NCBI GenBank assembly: GCA_013003285.1
Contig: JABDJY010000506.1
Span: 1 to 32,884 of the forward strand
Direction: 5' to 3'
Origin: Alphaproteobacteria bacterium
GTDB taxonomy: Bacteria; Pseudomonadota; Alphaproteobacteria; UBA6615
DNA length: 32,884 nt
Both the position numbers and the translations under genes were made by a program. Under the pieces are notes generated by a model that did no database searches, was not told the DNA's origin, and saw only the letters and a list, made by a program, of their open reading frames with translations. Positions 21,919 through 29,759 of this stretch are shown piece by piece (within the stretch, counting starts at the first letter, position 1; each line of letters opens with the position of its first letter).

Positions 21919-23094
21919 ATGACCGAGGTCGTTATTGCCGGCGCAGCACGGACACCCGTTGGCGCCTTTAACGGTAGCTTGTCCGGCCTGAGCGCCGCCG
22001 AATTGGGCACGGTCGCCATCGCCGCCGCCCTGGAGCGCGCCGGCGTGTCGCCGGCAGATGTCGACGAGGTCGTTCTTGGCCAAGTCCTCACCGCCGCGAC
22101 CGGCATGAACCCGGCCCGCCAGGCGCTGCTATCCGCCGGCATCCCGGAAGACCGCACGGCCTATCTGATCAACCAGGTGTGCGGCTCGGGCCTGCGTTCG
22201 GTCGCCCAGGGTTATCAGGCCATCAAGCTGGGGGAATCCAGCATCGTCGTCACCGGCGGCCAGGAAAGCATGAGCCAGGCGCCCCACGCCGCCCATATGC
22301 GCAACGGCACCAAGATGGGCGACACCAAATTGGTCGACACCATGATCAAGGACGGTCTGTGGTGCTCGCTGATGGGCTACCATATGGGCAACACGGCGGA
22401 GAACGTCGCCGAGAAATGGCAGATCACCCGCGACGAGCAGGATGAATTCGCCGCTGGCTCCCAGCAAAAGGCCGAAGCCGCGCAGAGCGCCGGCAAGTTC
22501 AACGACGAGATCGCACCGGTTACCATCAAGACCCGCAAGGGCGACATCGTCTGCGACGTGGACGAATATCCCCGCGCCGGTACGACAGCCGAGACCCTCG
22601 GCAAGCTGCGCCCGGCCTTCGATAAGGAAGGCACGGTGACCGCCGGCAACGCCTCGGGCATCAACGACGGCGCCGCGGCGGCGATTTTGATGAGCGCCGA
22701 CGAGGCCGCCAAGCGCGGCATCACACCACTGGCGCGCATCGCGTCCTGGGCCACCGCGGGGGTCGATCCCGCGGTCATGGGCAGCGGGCCGATCCCCGCC
22801 AGCCGCAAGGCGCTGGAGAAAGCCGGCTGGAGCATCGAGGATGTGGATCTGGTCGAAGCCAATGAGGCCTTCGCCGCCCAGGCCATCGCGGTCAACCGCG
22901 ATCTGGGCTGGGACCCGGACATCGTCAACGTCAATGGCGGCGCCATTGCCATCGGTCATCCCATCGGCGCCTCGGGCGGCCGCGTTCTGGTGACCCTGCT
23001 GCACGAAATGCAGCGCCGCGACGCCAAGAAGGGCCTCACCACCCTTTGCATCGGCGGCGGCATGGGCATCGCCATGTGCGTTGAACGCGATTAG
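21919..23094 (+). CDS. phaA: Acetyl-CoA acetyltransferase (biosynthetic beta-ketothiolase)
   Basis: This 391-residue thiolase condenses two acetyl-CoA to acetoacetyl-CoA, the first step of PHB synthesis. It has the nucleophile Cys88 in INQVCGSGLRSV, His347 in GGAIAIGHPIGASGGR, and Cys377 in TLCIGGGMGIAM, a complete catalytic set. The length equals that of typical PhaA. AAGGAG precedes the ATG at good spacing. It follows phaC after 180 bp and precedes phaB, so the PHB role is well supported by context. Confidence 0.96.
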   Translation: MTEVVIAGAARTPVGAFNGSLSGLSAAELGTVAIAAALERAGVSPADVDEVVLGQVLTAATGMNPARQALLSAGIPEDRTAYLINQVCGSGLRSVAQGYQAIKLGESSIVVTGGQESMSQAPHAAHMRNGTKMGDTKLVDTMIKDGLWCSLMGYHMGNTAENVAEKWQITRDEQDEFAAGSQQKAEAAQSAGKFNDEIAPVTIKTRKGDIVCDVDEYPRAGTTAETLGKLRPAFDKEGTVTAGNASGINDGAAAAILMSADEAAKRGITPLARIASWATAGVDPAVMGSGPIPASRKALEKAGWSIEDVDLVEANEAFAAQAIAVNRDLGWDPDIVNVNGGAIAIGHPIGASGGRVLVTLLHEMQRRDAKKGLTTLCIGGGMGIAMCVERD

Positions 23095-23202
23095 CGGTAC
23101 GATTAGAAAATACAAATTTGGGAACGCTTCGCTTTAATCCCCGACCGCAATGGCTGGGCCCGCAGAAGGCCGCCGGACGGGCAAATCTAGGAGTAACAAG
23201 TA

Positions 23203-23925
23203 ATGGCAAGGGTAGCCTTGGTCACCGGCGGCACGCGGGGCATCGGTGAGGCGATCAGCATTGGTTTAAAGGGCGCCGGCCGTGAGGTCGTCGCCGCTTA
23301 CGCCGGCAACGAACACGCCGCGCGCGATTTCAACGAACGCAGCGGCATTCCGGTCTACAAGTTCGACGTCTCGGATTACGAAGCGACGATGGCGGCGATA
23401 CAGCAAATTGAAGCCGACGTCGGGCCGGTAGAAATTCTCGTCAACAATGCCGGCATCACCCGCGACGGCACCATGCACCGCATGGAACACGAGCAGTGGC
23501 AGGAAGTGATGGATACAAATCTCGGCGGTTGCTTCAACTGCTCCCGCGCCGTCATCGAAGGCATGCGCGCACGCAGTTTCGGACGCATCGTCAATATCGG
23601 CTCGATCAACGGTCAGGCCGGACAGTACGGTCAGGTCAATTACGCTGCCGCCAAGTCGGGCATCCATGGCTTCACCAAGGCCCTGGCCCAGGAAGGCGCG
23701 GCCAAGGGCATCACCGTCAACGCCATCGCGCCGGGCTATGTGGATACCGAAATGGTGCGCGCCGTACCGCCGGATGTTTTGGAAAAGATCATCGCCGGCA
23801 TTCCGGTTGGGCGTCTCGGCAAGGCTGACGACATCGCCCGCGGTGTGATATTCCTGACCGCCGACGCCGCCGAATTCATCACCGGATCGACCCTGTCGAT
23901 CAACGGCGGCCAACATATGTACTAA
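23203..23925 (+). CDS. phaB: Acetoacetyl-CoA reductase
   Basis: This 240-residue short-chain dehydrogenase has the Rossmann TGGTRGIG (8-15), NNAG (81-84) and the catalytic Ser134, Tyr147 and Lys151 (NYAAAKSG). Length and the segment ITRDGTMHRM match PhaB, which reduces acetoacetyl-CoA to (R)-3-hydroxybutyryl-CoA with NADPH. FabG is the close alternative, but the position directly after phaA favours PhaB. AGGAG lies upstream of the ATG. It is the last gene of the PHB block. Confidence 0.95.
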   Translation: MARVALVTGGTRGIGEAISIGLKGAGREVVAAYAGNEHAARDFNERSGIPVYKFDVSDYEATMAAIQQIEADVGPVEILVNNAGITRDGTMHRMEHEQWQEVMDTNLGGCFNCSRAVIEGMRARSFGRIVNIGSINGQAGQYGQVNYAAAKSGIHGFTKALAQEGAAKGITVNAIAPGYVDTEMVRAVPPDVLEKIIAGIPVGRLGKADDIARGVIFLTADAAEFITGSTLSINGGQHMY

Positions 23926-23949
23926 ACGTGTAAGGACCGCCCCCGACCG

Positions 23950-24681
23950 ATGCTGGAACTGCTGACCGATCCCGCCGCGTGGGCGAGCCTGCTGACTCTC
24001 GCCCTGCTCGAAATCGTTTTGGGTGTCGATAATGTGATCTTCCTGTCGATCGTCTCGTCGCGACTACCGGCCCATCAGCAAGCGAAAGCGCGGCGGATCG
24101 GTTTGATGTTAGCGCTCGCCGGGCGGATCATCCTGCTCTTCGCCTTGAGCTGGATCATCGGCCTCACCGCGCCGTTCTTCGAGATATTCGCCCTCGAAGT
24201 CTCATGGCGCGACATCATCCTGGCGGTCGGGGGCCTATTCCTCATCTTCAAGGCGACCACCGAAATTCATGGCATGCTGGAAGGCGGCGCTGGCGACCAT
24301 GGCAAGCCGGGCGCGGCCGTATTCGCCTCGGTGCTGGTGCAGATTTTCCTGCTCGATCTGGTCTTTTCGCTGGATTCCGTACTCACCGCCATCGGCATGG
24401 CCGAGCATATCGAGATCATGGTCGCCGCCGTGGTGATCGCCATCGGCGTCATGCTGTGGGCCGCCGAACCCATGAGCGCCTTCGTCGAAAAGCACCCCAC
24501 GGTGAAGATGCTGGCGCTTTCGTTCCTGCTGTTGATCGGTGTGGCGCTGATCGCCGATGCGCTGGAGTTCCATATTCCGCGCGGGTTCCTGTATTTCGGC
24601 ATCGCCTTTGCCACCGGCGTCGAGGTCTTGAACCTGCTGGTGCGCCGCCGCACGGCCAAAAGCACGTCAGACCCATCGTGA
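23950..24681 (+). CDS. TerC family integral membrane protein
   Basis: This 243-residue protein has about seven hydrophobic segments and the TerC signature ALLEIVLGVDNVIFLSIVSSRLP near the N-terminus, plus FLLDLVFSLDSVLTAIGM in the middle; the paired acidic residues in membrane segments are typical. Members are linked to metal-ion (manganese) handling and redox/tellurite resistance. A conserved Asp in each half suggests ion binding. It follows phaB by 24 bp, and the next gene's GTG overlaps its stop by 4 bp (GTGA). Confidence 0.9.
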   Translation: MLELLTDPAAWASLLTLALLEIVLGVDNVIFLSIVSSRLPAHQQAKARRIGLMLALAGRIILLFALSWIIGLTAPFFEIFALEVSWRDIILAVGGLFLIFKATTEIHGMLEGGAGDHGKPGAAVFASVLVQIFLLDLVFSLDSVLTAIGMAEHIEIMVAAVVIAIGVMLWAAEPMSAFVEKHPTVKMLALSFLLLIGVALIADALEFHIPRGFLYFGIAFATGVEVLNLLVRRRTAKSTSDPS

Positions 24682-25160
24682 GCCGCGAATATCCCGACCG
24701 CCCCATCGCGGGCGTCGGCATCGTTGTGCTGAAAGGGGATGCGGTGTTGATGATCCGGCGCGGCAAGCCGCCGCGCGAGGGCCAGTGGAGCATTCCCGGC
24801 GGCAAGCAGAAGCTCGGCGAAACCTGGCGCGCCACCGCGGCGCGCGAAGTGCGGGAGGAAACCGGCGTCGAGATCGAGGTGATCGGCATGATCGACGTGG
24901 TCGACGCCATCGTGCGCGAGGGCGATACGCTGGAACCCGGCCAACGGACCGTGCCCGCGGCCGACGACAGCCGGCCGGTTGTCTATCACTACACCCTGAT
25001 CGATTGCGCCGCGGTATGGACCTGCGGCGAGGTGCGCGCCGGCAGCGATGCCGCCCACGCCGAATTTTGGCCGCTCGATCGCCTCGGCGAACTGCCCCTC
25101 TGGTCGGAGACCGTGCGCATCATCACCGAAGCCGCCGCGTTGCGCGATGGGGCGAAATGA
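24678..25160 (+). CDS. Nudix hydrolase (MutT-like)
   Basis: This 160-residue protein has a complete Nudix box from Gly42 to Val64 (GGKQKLGETW ending REVREETGV; Glu48, Arg56, Glu57, Glu60, Glu61), which binds Mg2+ and cleaves nucleoside diphosphates linked to another group. It opens with RPIAGVGIVVLKGDAVLMIRRG, typical of ADP-ribose or NADH pyrophosphatase-type and housekeeping Nudix proteins. The GTG start overlaps the TerC stop by 4 bp, so it is translationally coupled. The substrate is not predictable. Confidence 0.9.
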   Translation: MSREYPDRPIAGVGIVVLKGDAVLMIRRGKPPREGQWSIPGGKQKLGETWRATAAREVREETGVEIEVIGMIDVVDAIVREGDTLEPGQRTVPAADDSRPVVYHYTLIDCAAVWTCGEVRAGSDAAHAEFWPLDRLGELPLWSETVRIITEAAALRDGAK

Positions 25161-25197
25161 CGGCACCGTCCCATGAACGCCAACCCGCCGCCTGAAC

Positions 25198-26106
25198 TTG
25201 CCGACTGAACTTCAAGCGACCCTGGTCGGCTTGATGGCCATTCTCATCTGGTCGTCGCTGGCGCTATTGACCGTCCTCGCCGGCCCGCTGCCGCCCCTGC
25301 AACTGGTCGCCATGGCCTTCACAATCGTGTTCGCGCTGACCCTCATGCGATGGCTGAGCCGGGGCGAGAACCCAATCCGGCATATGCGCCTGCCGCTACC
25401 CGTCTGGGCGCTGGGGATCAGCGGGCTGTTCGGCTACCACTTCTTCTATTTCCTCGGGGTACAGAATGCGCCGCCCGCCGAGGCCAATCTTATCAATTAT
25501 CTATGGCCGATGCTGATCGTCTTGTTCGCCACCCTGCTGCCGGCCAATAGCGGCGTCGGCCGCATGCGCTGGTTTCATATCGCCGGCGCCGGGGCCGGCC
25601 TGCTCGGCACGGTCGTTCTCATCAGCGCGGGCGGAGTCGGCGGCGGTGCGGCCGGGCTGACCTTTCGGGTGGAATATGCCGGCGGTTATCTCGCCGCCCT
25701 GGCCGCCGCGTTCATCTGGGCGAGTTATTCGGTAACCTCGCGGCGCATCGCCCACATCTCCACCGATTCCATCGGCGCCTTCTGCGGCGGCACCGCAGCC
25801 TTGGCCTGGATCGCCCATGGGTTATTGGAAACCACGATCTGGCCCGGCGACCCGGTATCCTGGCTGGCGGTGCTCTTCCTCGGCCTGGGACCGGTCGGCA
25901 CGGCGTTCTTCGTGTGGGACTATGGCGTCAAACACGGCAATCTGCGGGTGCTCGGGGCCTCGGCCTATGCCGCGCCGCTGCTGTCCACGGTCTCGTTGGT
26001 GGTCGCCGAATACGCCTTGCCCAGCTGGCCGCTCGCCATCGCCTGCGCGCTGATCGTCGGTGGCGGCCTGCTGGCGGCGAAGGATATGTTCCGCCGTTCA
26101 AGCTAA
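25198..26106 (+). CDS. EamA/DMT-superfamily transporter
   Basis: The 302-residue protein has about ten hydrophobic segments in two EamA halves (for example GLMAILIWSSLALLTVLAG, LGISGLFGYHFFYFLGV, YLAALAAAFIWASYSV, GAFCGGTAALAWI, LSTVSLVVAEYALP). NAPPAEANLINYLWPM is typical of the DMT exporters close to YddG-type aromatic amino acid exporters, but substrates are unknown. No ATG fits the N-terminus; TTG 25198 is the earliest start and matches where such proteins begin, with ATG 25234 as an alternative. The 3' end overlaps the convergent Fe-S gene by 9 bp. Confidence 0.85.
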   Translation: MPTELQATLVGLMAILIWSSLALLTVLAGPLPPLQLVAMAFTIVFALTLMRWLSRGENPIRHMRLPLPVWALGISGLFGYHFFYFLGVQNAPPAEANLINYLWPMLIVLFATLLPANSGVGRMRWFHIAGAGAGLLGTVVLISAGGVGGGAAGLTFRVEYAGGYLAALAAAFIWASYSVTSRRIAHISTDSIGAFCGGTAALAWIAHGLLETTIWPGDPVSWLAVLFLGLGPVGTAFFVWDYGVKHGNLRVLGASAYAAPLLSTVSLVVAEYALPSWPLAIACALIVGGGLLAAKDMFRRSS

Positions 26107-26775
26107 CTGGGCGCGCCGAAAAGCCGCCATATGAAACGCCGCATTAGGCGGTTCATAGATAAAGTCCCGGCCAACCGGGCAGGCGCGCCGGGCGCGGCAA
26201 CCCAGATCCATGCAATCGGCGCCAGCCGGCGCGGCGATATGGCCGATACAGGCCGGCACATCGTAGCCGTCGGGCCCGAACGCGGCGACCGGACAGGCCG
26301 GCAGGCAGGGCCTATCGGCACAGCTATCGCAGGGTCGGGACCGGTCATCGCGCGGCGGCAATTCGAGGCGCTCGGCGAAGGCCAGCGCACCGCGATAGGC
26401 GTGCCACAGACCATAGTCGGGATGGATCAGCACTCCGAGCGGCGAGGCATAGACCGGTTCGGACCGCTGCGCCCAGCGCTGAAACGGCAGATGGGGCGGT
26501 CCACCGAAGGGAAATAGCGGCGTCGCGCCGGTATCTACAGCCGCCGCGCTCAAGACATCGCGCACCCAATCGTCGAGGGGGTTGGCGCGATCGGCAGTGC
26601 GCCCCGCCGCCCGCGCGGCCGTGAACGCCCGCCACATAGCCGGCCCGGCATTGCCGACCAACACCAGCGTTGCCGGACCGCCCGGCACACTATCTTCGCC
26701 GACAGGATAAAACCCGCCGCGGAGGATCAAACCGTGGGGTGCAATGAGTTCTACGACACTCTCAATATCGGCCAT
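26098..26775 (-). CDS. Ferredoxin-like protein with eight C-terminal cysteines
   Basis: The 225-residue protein has an N-terminal domain without a clear family signature (ATLVLVGNAGPAMWRAF, FPFGGPPHLPFQRW, LGVLIHPDYGLWHAYRGAL) and a C-terminal cysteine-rich part. C149, C152, C157 and C161 form C-x2-C-x4-C-x3-CP; C176, C188, C193 and C199 (followed by P) form a second set, enough for one or two [4Fe-4S] clusters. The IHPDYGLWHAYRGA segment recalls QueG/MMACHC-type proteins, so a reductase role is possible, but this is a guess. It precedes asd in the reading direction's downstream order and overlaps the DMT gene convergently. Confidence 0.7.
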   Translation of the reverse strand: MADIESVVELIAPHGLILRGGFYPVGEDSVPGGPATLVLVGNAGPAMWRAFTAARAAGRTADRANPLDDWVRDVLSAAAVDTGATPLFPFGGPPHLPFQRWAQRSEPVYASPLGVLIHPDYGLWHAYRGALAFAERLELPPRDDRSRPCDSCADRPCLPACPVAAFGPDGYDVPACIGHIAAPAGADCMDLGCRARRACPVGRDFIYEPPNAAFHMAAFRRAQLA

Positions 26776-26795
26776 TTAACCATCATGCCGCAAAG

Positions 26796-26817
26796 CCCCT
26801 CTCCTTTGGGGAGAGGG
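26796..26817. repeat. Single hairpin of the REP-like family after asd
   Basis: CCCTCTCC (26797-26804) and GGAGAGGG (26810-26817) form an 8-bp stem. It matches a half element of 9577-9599 and lies just 3' of asd, where it may stop transcription; there is no T-run. Confidence 0.65.
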
Positions 26818-26824
26818 TTTAGCA

Positions 26825-27859
26825 TCACTCCGCCGCGATGAGCTTTTTCAGATATTGGCGGTCGAGCAGTTCGGCGATCTGGATCGTGTTGAGCGCCGCG
26901 CCCTTGCGCAGATTGTCCGACACCACCCACAGGTTCAGCCCGTTATCGACGGTCGGGTCCTCGCGCACGCGGCTGACAAAGACCAGATCCTCGCCGGCTG
27001 CCTCCACCGGGGTGACATAGCCTTCGTCGGCGCGGTGATCGATCAGGGACACGCCATCGGCATCCTTCAGAACAGCGCGGGCTTCCTTGGTCGACAGGGC
27101 GCGTTCGAATTCCAGATTGATCGCCTCGGCATGGCCGATGAATACCGGCACGCGCACGCAGGTTGCGGTCAGCTTGATCTTGGGGTCGAGGATCTTCTTG
27201 GTCTCGACCACCATCTTCCATTCTTCCTTGGTCGACCCGTCATCCATGAACACGTCGATATGAGGAATCACGTTGAAGGCGATCTGCTTGGTGAATTCCT
27301 TCTTCTCGATGGGGTCGTTCACATAGACCGAGCGGGTCTGGTTGAACAATTCGTCCATCGCGTCCTTCCCGGCGCCGGAGACCGACTGATAGGTGGACAC
27401 CACAACGCGCTTGATGGTGAAGGCATCGTGCAGCGGCTTCAGCGCCACCACCATCTGCATGGTCGAGCAGTTGGGGTTGGCGATGATGTTGCGCTTGGTA
27501 TAGCCGGCGATCGCGTCGGGATTCACTTCCGGCACGATCAGCGGCACGTCCGGATCGGTGCGGTACTGGGAGGTATTGTCGATAACGATACAGCCCGCCG
27601 CCGCGGCGCGCGGCGCATGTTCGGCCGAGACCTTGGCGCCCGGCGAAAACAGCGCAATATCGGTGCCGGTGAAGTCGTAATCTGCCAGGGACTGAATTTT
27701 AAGCGGTTCGCGCTCGCCGAACGAAACCTCGCGGCCGGCCGAGCGTTCGCTCGCCAGGGCCACCACTTCGCCGGCGGGAAAGTCCCGCTCGTAAAGGGTT
27801 TGCAGCATTTCACGGCCGACATTACCCGTCGCGCCAACCACGGCAACTTTGTAACTCAT
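26825..27859 (-). CDS. asd: Aspartate-semialdehyde dehydrogenase
   Basis: This 344-residue enzyme reduces aspartyl phosphate to aspartate semialdehyde with NADPH, the branch step to lysine, threonine and methionine. It has the N-terminal VAVVGATGNVGREML, the FSPGAKVS block, catalytic Cys131 in ANPNCSTMQM, VSTYQSVSGAGKDAM and CVRVPVFIGHAEAINLEFE with an active-site His. Length is normal. It stands in the common alphaproteobacterial neighbourhood of leuB, separated here by four other genes. Confidence 0.97.
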   Translation of the reverse strand: MSYKVAVVGATGNVGREMLQTLYERDFPAGEVVALASERSAGREVSFGEREPLKIQSLADYDFTGTDIALFSPGAKVSAEHAPRAAAAGCIVIDNTSQYRTDPDVPLIVPEVNPDAIAGYTKRNIIANPNCSTMQMVVALKPLHDAFTIKRVVVSTYQSVSGAGKDAMDELFNQTRSVYVNDPIEKKEFTKQIAFNVIPHIDVFMDDGSTKEEWKMVVETKKILDPKIKLTATCVRVPVFIGHAEAINLEFERALSTKEARAVLKDADGVSLIDHRADEGYVTPVEAAGEDLVFVSRVREDPTVDNGLNLWVVSDNLRKGAALNTIQIAELLDRQYLKKLIAAE

Positions 27860-28007
27860 ATCATCTATTCCGGTTCATCGGGCCGGCCCCCAATATGCCG
27901 GGCCGCCTGTTAGCGTTCAATTAAGCGCCAAAGACACGATTTGCAAGACTGTATTGGCCGCAAGCCATGCGCTTTAGCCATTCTCAAATCCATGGCAACA
28001 TGGCGCC

Positions 28008-28340
28008 ATGGCTGAGCGATTTGCCACATATGCCGCGTTCTGGCCGCATTATTTGCGCGAGCACAGCCGACGCGAAACGCGAGCGCTGCACTATTTCGGC
28101 ACCGGATTGGCCGTGGTGTGCGTGATCGCCGCTGTGGCGATCCCGTTCTGGTGGCTGCTCGCGGTTGCCTTTGTGGCGGGATACGGGCCGGCCTGGATCG
28201 CCCATGGCTTTATCGAGCACAACAAGCCAGCGACCTTCACCCACCCATTCTGGTCGCTGATCAGCGATTTCCGCATGCTGTATTACGGGCTCACCGGCCG
28301 TCTCGCCGCCGAACTGGAGAGCGCGGGTGTGGAACGGTAA
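28008..28340 (+). CDS. DUF962 / Mpo1-like small membrane protein
   Basis: The 110-residue protein has a hydrophobic double segment (GLAVVCVIAAVAIPFWWLLAVAFVAGY) and conserved histidines in LHYFGT, WIAHGFIEHNKPATFTHP, which match DUF962. The yeast member Mpo1 is an iron-dependent dioxygenase for alpha-oxidation of 2-hydroxy fatty acids; whether bacterial ones do the same is not settled. No Shine-Dalgarno is seen. It is divergent from asd and convergent with the methyltransferase, with a repeat element in between. Confidence 0.85.
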   Translation: MAERFATYAAFWPHYLREHSRRETRALHYFGTGLAVVCVIAAVAIPFWWLLAVAFVAGYGPAWIAHGFIEHNKPATFTHPFWSLISDFRMLYYGLTGRLAAELESAGVER

Positions 28341-28368
28341 CCCATTTCTAAGCGAGCTTGGTAAAGCT

Positions 28369-28487
28369 CCCTCTCCCATAGAGAGAGGGCTGGGGTGAGG
28401 GGTTACAAACCTCACCGTGTTTCCTGGATATACCCTAACCCCTCACCCGCTCGCATTCGCTCGCCACCCTCTCCCTATGGGAGAGGG
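28369..28487. repeat. Inverted-repeat element with two hairpins (REP/MITE-like)
   Basis: Hairpins at 28369-28389 and 28467-28487 (CCCTCTCCC with GGGAGAGGG) frame a centre with GGGGTTACAAAC and GTGTTTCCTGGAT. It is about 119 bp, matches the 121-bp element at 9479-9599 in centre and hairpins, but its longer GCTCGC-containing arm is on the other side. It fills the convergent gap between the DUF962 gene and the methyltransferase gene. Confidence 0.8.
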
Positions 28488-28491
28488 TTAC

Positions 28492-29298
28492 TTATTCGGG
28501 CTTACCGGAAATCAGGCTGTCGTATTTCATGCCGCCGAAATAGGTGCCGGCGGCGACGCGGCGCTCGATCTCGGCTTTCAGGGCCGCGGCCAGATCGGGG
28601 CCGATGCGGCCCTCTTTGACCAGACCGTCGGCGCCGCGGCGGAACCAGTTGGCGGTTGTCGCCGGATCTTCGGTTTCGATGAAATTAAAACTGCGCGCCT
28701 GACCGGGCACGAAACCGGCCGCGCGCACCATGCGCGGCAGCCGGCGCATCAGCCAGGCATCATTGACCTGATGCTCGACGAATGATTCGGCGCAGGCCTG
28801 CAACGGATCGCGATCACCGATGGCGGCCGACATGGTGGAGAAATCGCCGTCGCAGATGGCCAGCGTGCCGCCGGGCCGCAGCACCCGGAACAATTCCGCC
28901 AGCACCGCCTCGGGATCGGCCACATGGGTGAGCACCGTATGGGCGACGATGACATCGAACGACGCCGCGTCGAACGGCAGATCGTCACCGGGAGCTTCCA
29001 CGAATGTGAGCCCCTCCAAGCCGGCGGCGAGTTCGCGGGCATGTTCGATGAGGAATGTCGCCTGGTCGGCGCCGACCACTTCGGCCACGTCGGGCCGTTT
29101 GATCAAGGTGCGCGACTGGGCGCCGGTGCCGCAGCCCACATCGAGCACCCGGACATTCTCGGGAAAATCGATATCGCCCAAATAGGTTTCCAGAATGGCA
29201 ATCTGCTGGGGCAACGACGCGCGAAGTTCCAGCCCCTTGGCGATTTCCGCCAGCAGGGCCGGATCGGCTTCGTTGATGGTTAGATAAACGTCGGGCAT
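28492..29298 (-). CDS. SAM-dependent class I methyltransferase
   Basis: The 268-residue protein has the Rossmann-like SAM motif VRVLDVGCGTGAQSRTLI (about residues 49-66), an acidic residue after the second strand (VVGADQA), the PFDAASFDVIVAHTVLTHVADPEAVLAELFRVLRPGG region and a C-terminal part closing the fold. It belongs to the methyltransferase 11/25 group, whose substrates range from quinones to small metabolites and cannot be named here. Start ATG 29298 has only a weak ribosome site. It ends at a REP-like element. Confidence 0.88.
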   Translation of the reverse strand: MPDVYLTINEADPALLAEIAKGLELRASLPQQIAILETYLGDIDFPENVRVLDVGCGTGAQSRTLIKRPDVAEVVGADQATFLIEHARELAAGLEGLTFVEAPGDDLPFDAASFDVIVAHTVLTHVADPEAVLAELFRVLRPGGTLAICDGDFSTMSAAIGDRDPLQACAESFVEHQVNDAWLMRRLPRMVRAAGFVPGQARSFNFIETEDPATTANWFRRGADGLVKEGRIGPDLAAALKAEIERRVAAGTYFGGMKYDSLISGKPE

Positions 29299-29320
29299 GG
29301 CTTTATTCTCACAGGGGTCA

Positions 29321-29358
29321 GTCCCAAAAACAAACGGCGGCAGAGAACTGCCGCCGTT
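29321..29358 (-). terminator. Rho-independent terminator after the small exported protein gene
   Basis: A perfect 11-bp stem (AACGGCGGCAG with CTGCCGCCGTT, loop AGAA on the plus strand) spans 29333-29358. Read on the minus strand it is followed by TTTGTTTTTGGG, a T-rich run, 20 bp past the stop of the gene at 29378. Confidence 0.85.
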
Positions 29359-29377
29359 CGGGGGTCGTCATCCGGCC

Positions 29378-29701
29378 TTAGCCGTGCGGCGCGCCCTTAC
29401 CAAGTATGACGGGCGACTTGCCCAGAATGACGGATGATCCGGTCGCTTTAGACGCCCGCGACGAGGCCAGCGCATTCTCGATGAGCAGGTCGATGCGAGA
29501 CTTGGTCTCGGTCATGGTCGCCTGCCTATTGCCTTCGATCGCCGCCAGCATGGCCTGGCTAATGGCGCACTGGCCACCATTTGCGCCGTGCTTGGCGGCA
29601 GCCTGATCATGGGCCTGCTGCGCCGAGGCCGGTGCCGAGAACGACATTGCCAGCGCCATGGTTGCGACGGCGGTAGCGGCAGTCGTCAGAATTGCTTTCA
29701 T
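29378..29701 (-). CDS. Small exported protein of unknown function
   Basis: This 107-residue protein starts at ATG 29701 behind GAGGAAACAGG; an ATG at 29716 has no ribosome site. It begins with a signal peptide (MKAILTTAATAVATMALAMSFSAPASA, cleavage likely after ASA), so it is periplasmic or secreted. The mature part has a single Cys in GGQCAISQAML, a helical middle, and a short tandem VILGK repeat near the end (SSVILGKSPVILGKG). I recognise no family. It has its own strong terminator, indicating separate expression. It lies downstream of leuB with a 58-bp gap. Confidence 0.65.
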   Translation of the reverse strand: MKAILTTAATAVATMALAMSFSAPASAQQAHDQAAAKHGANGGQCAISQAMLAAIEGNRQATMTETKSRIDLLIENALASSRASKATGSSVILGKSPVILGKGAPHG

Positions 29702-29759
29702 CGCCTGTTTCCTCATGCAGCGTTGAAGCCCAAAGCTTACGCCGGGCTTCGACTCCGGG

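Noticed and set aside
24204..25160. Long 318-codon frame covering TerC's 3' half and the Nudix gene
   Set aside because: Its first half is a shadow of TerC. The Nudix protein begins at GTG 24678 overlapping the TerC stop.
28417..28785. Small frame beginning in the repeat element at 28369 (PHPLAFARHPLPMGEG)
   Set aside because: This is the known spurious translation of the hairpin repeat; the same peptide can be read from the 9479-9599 element.
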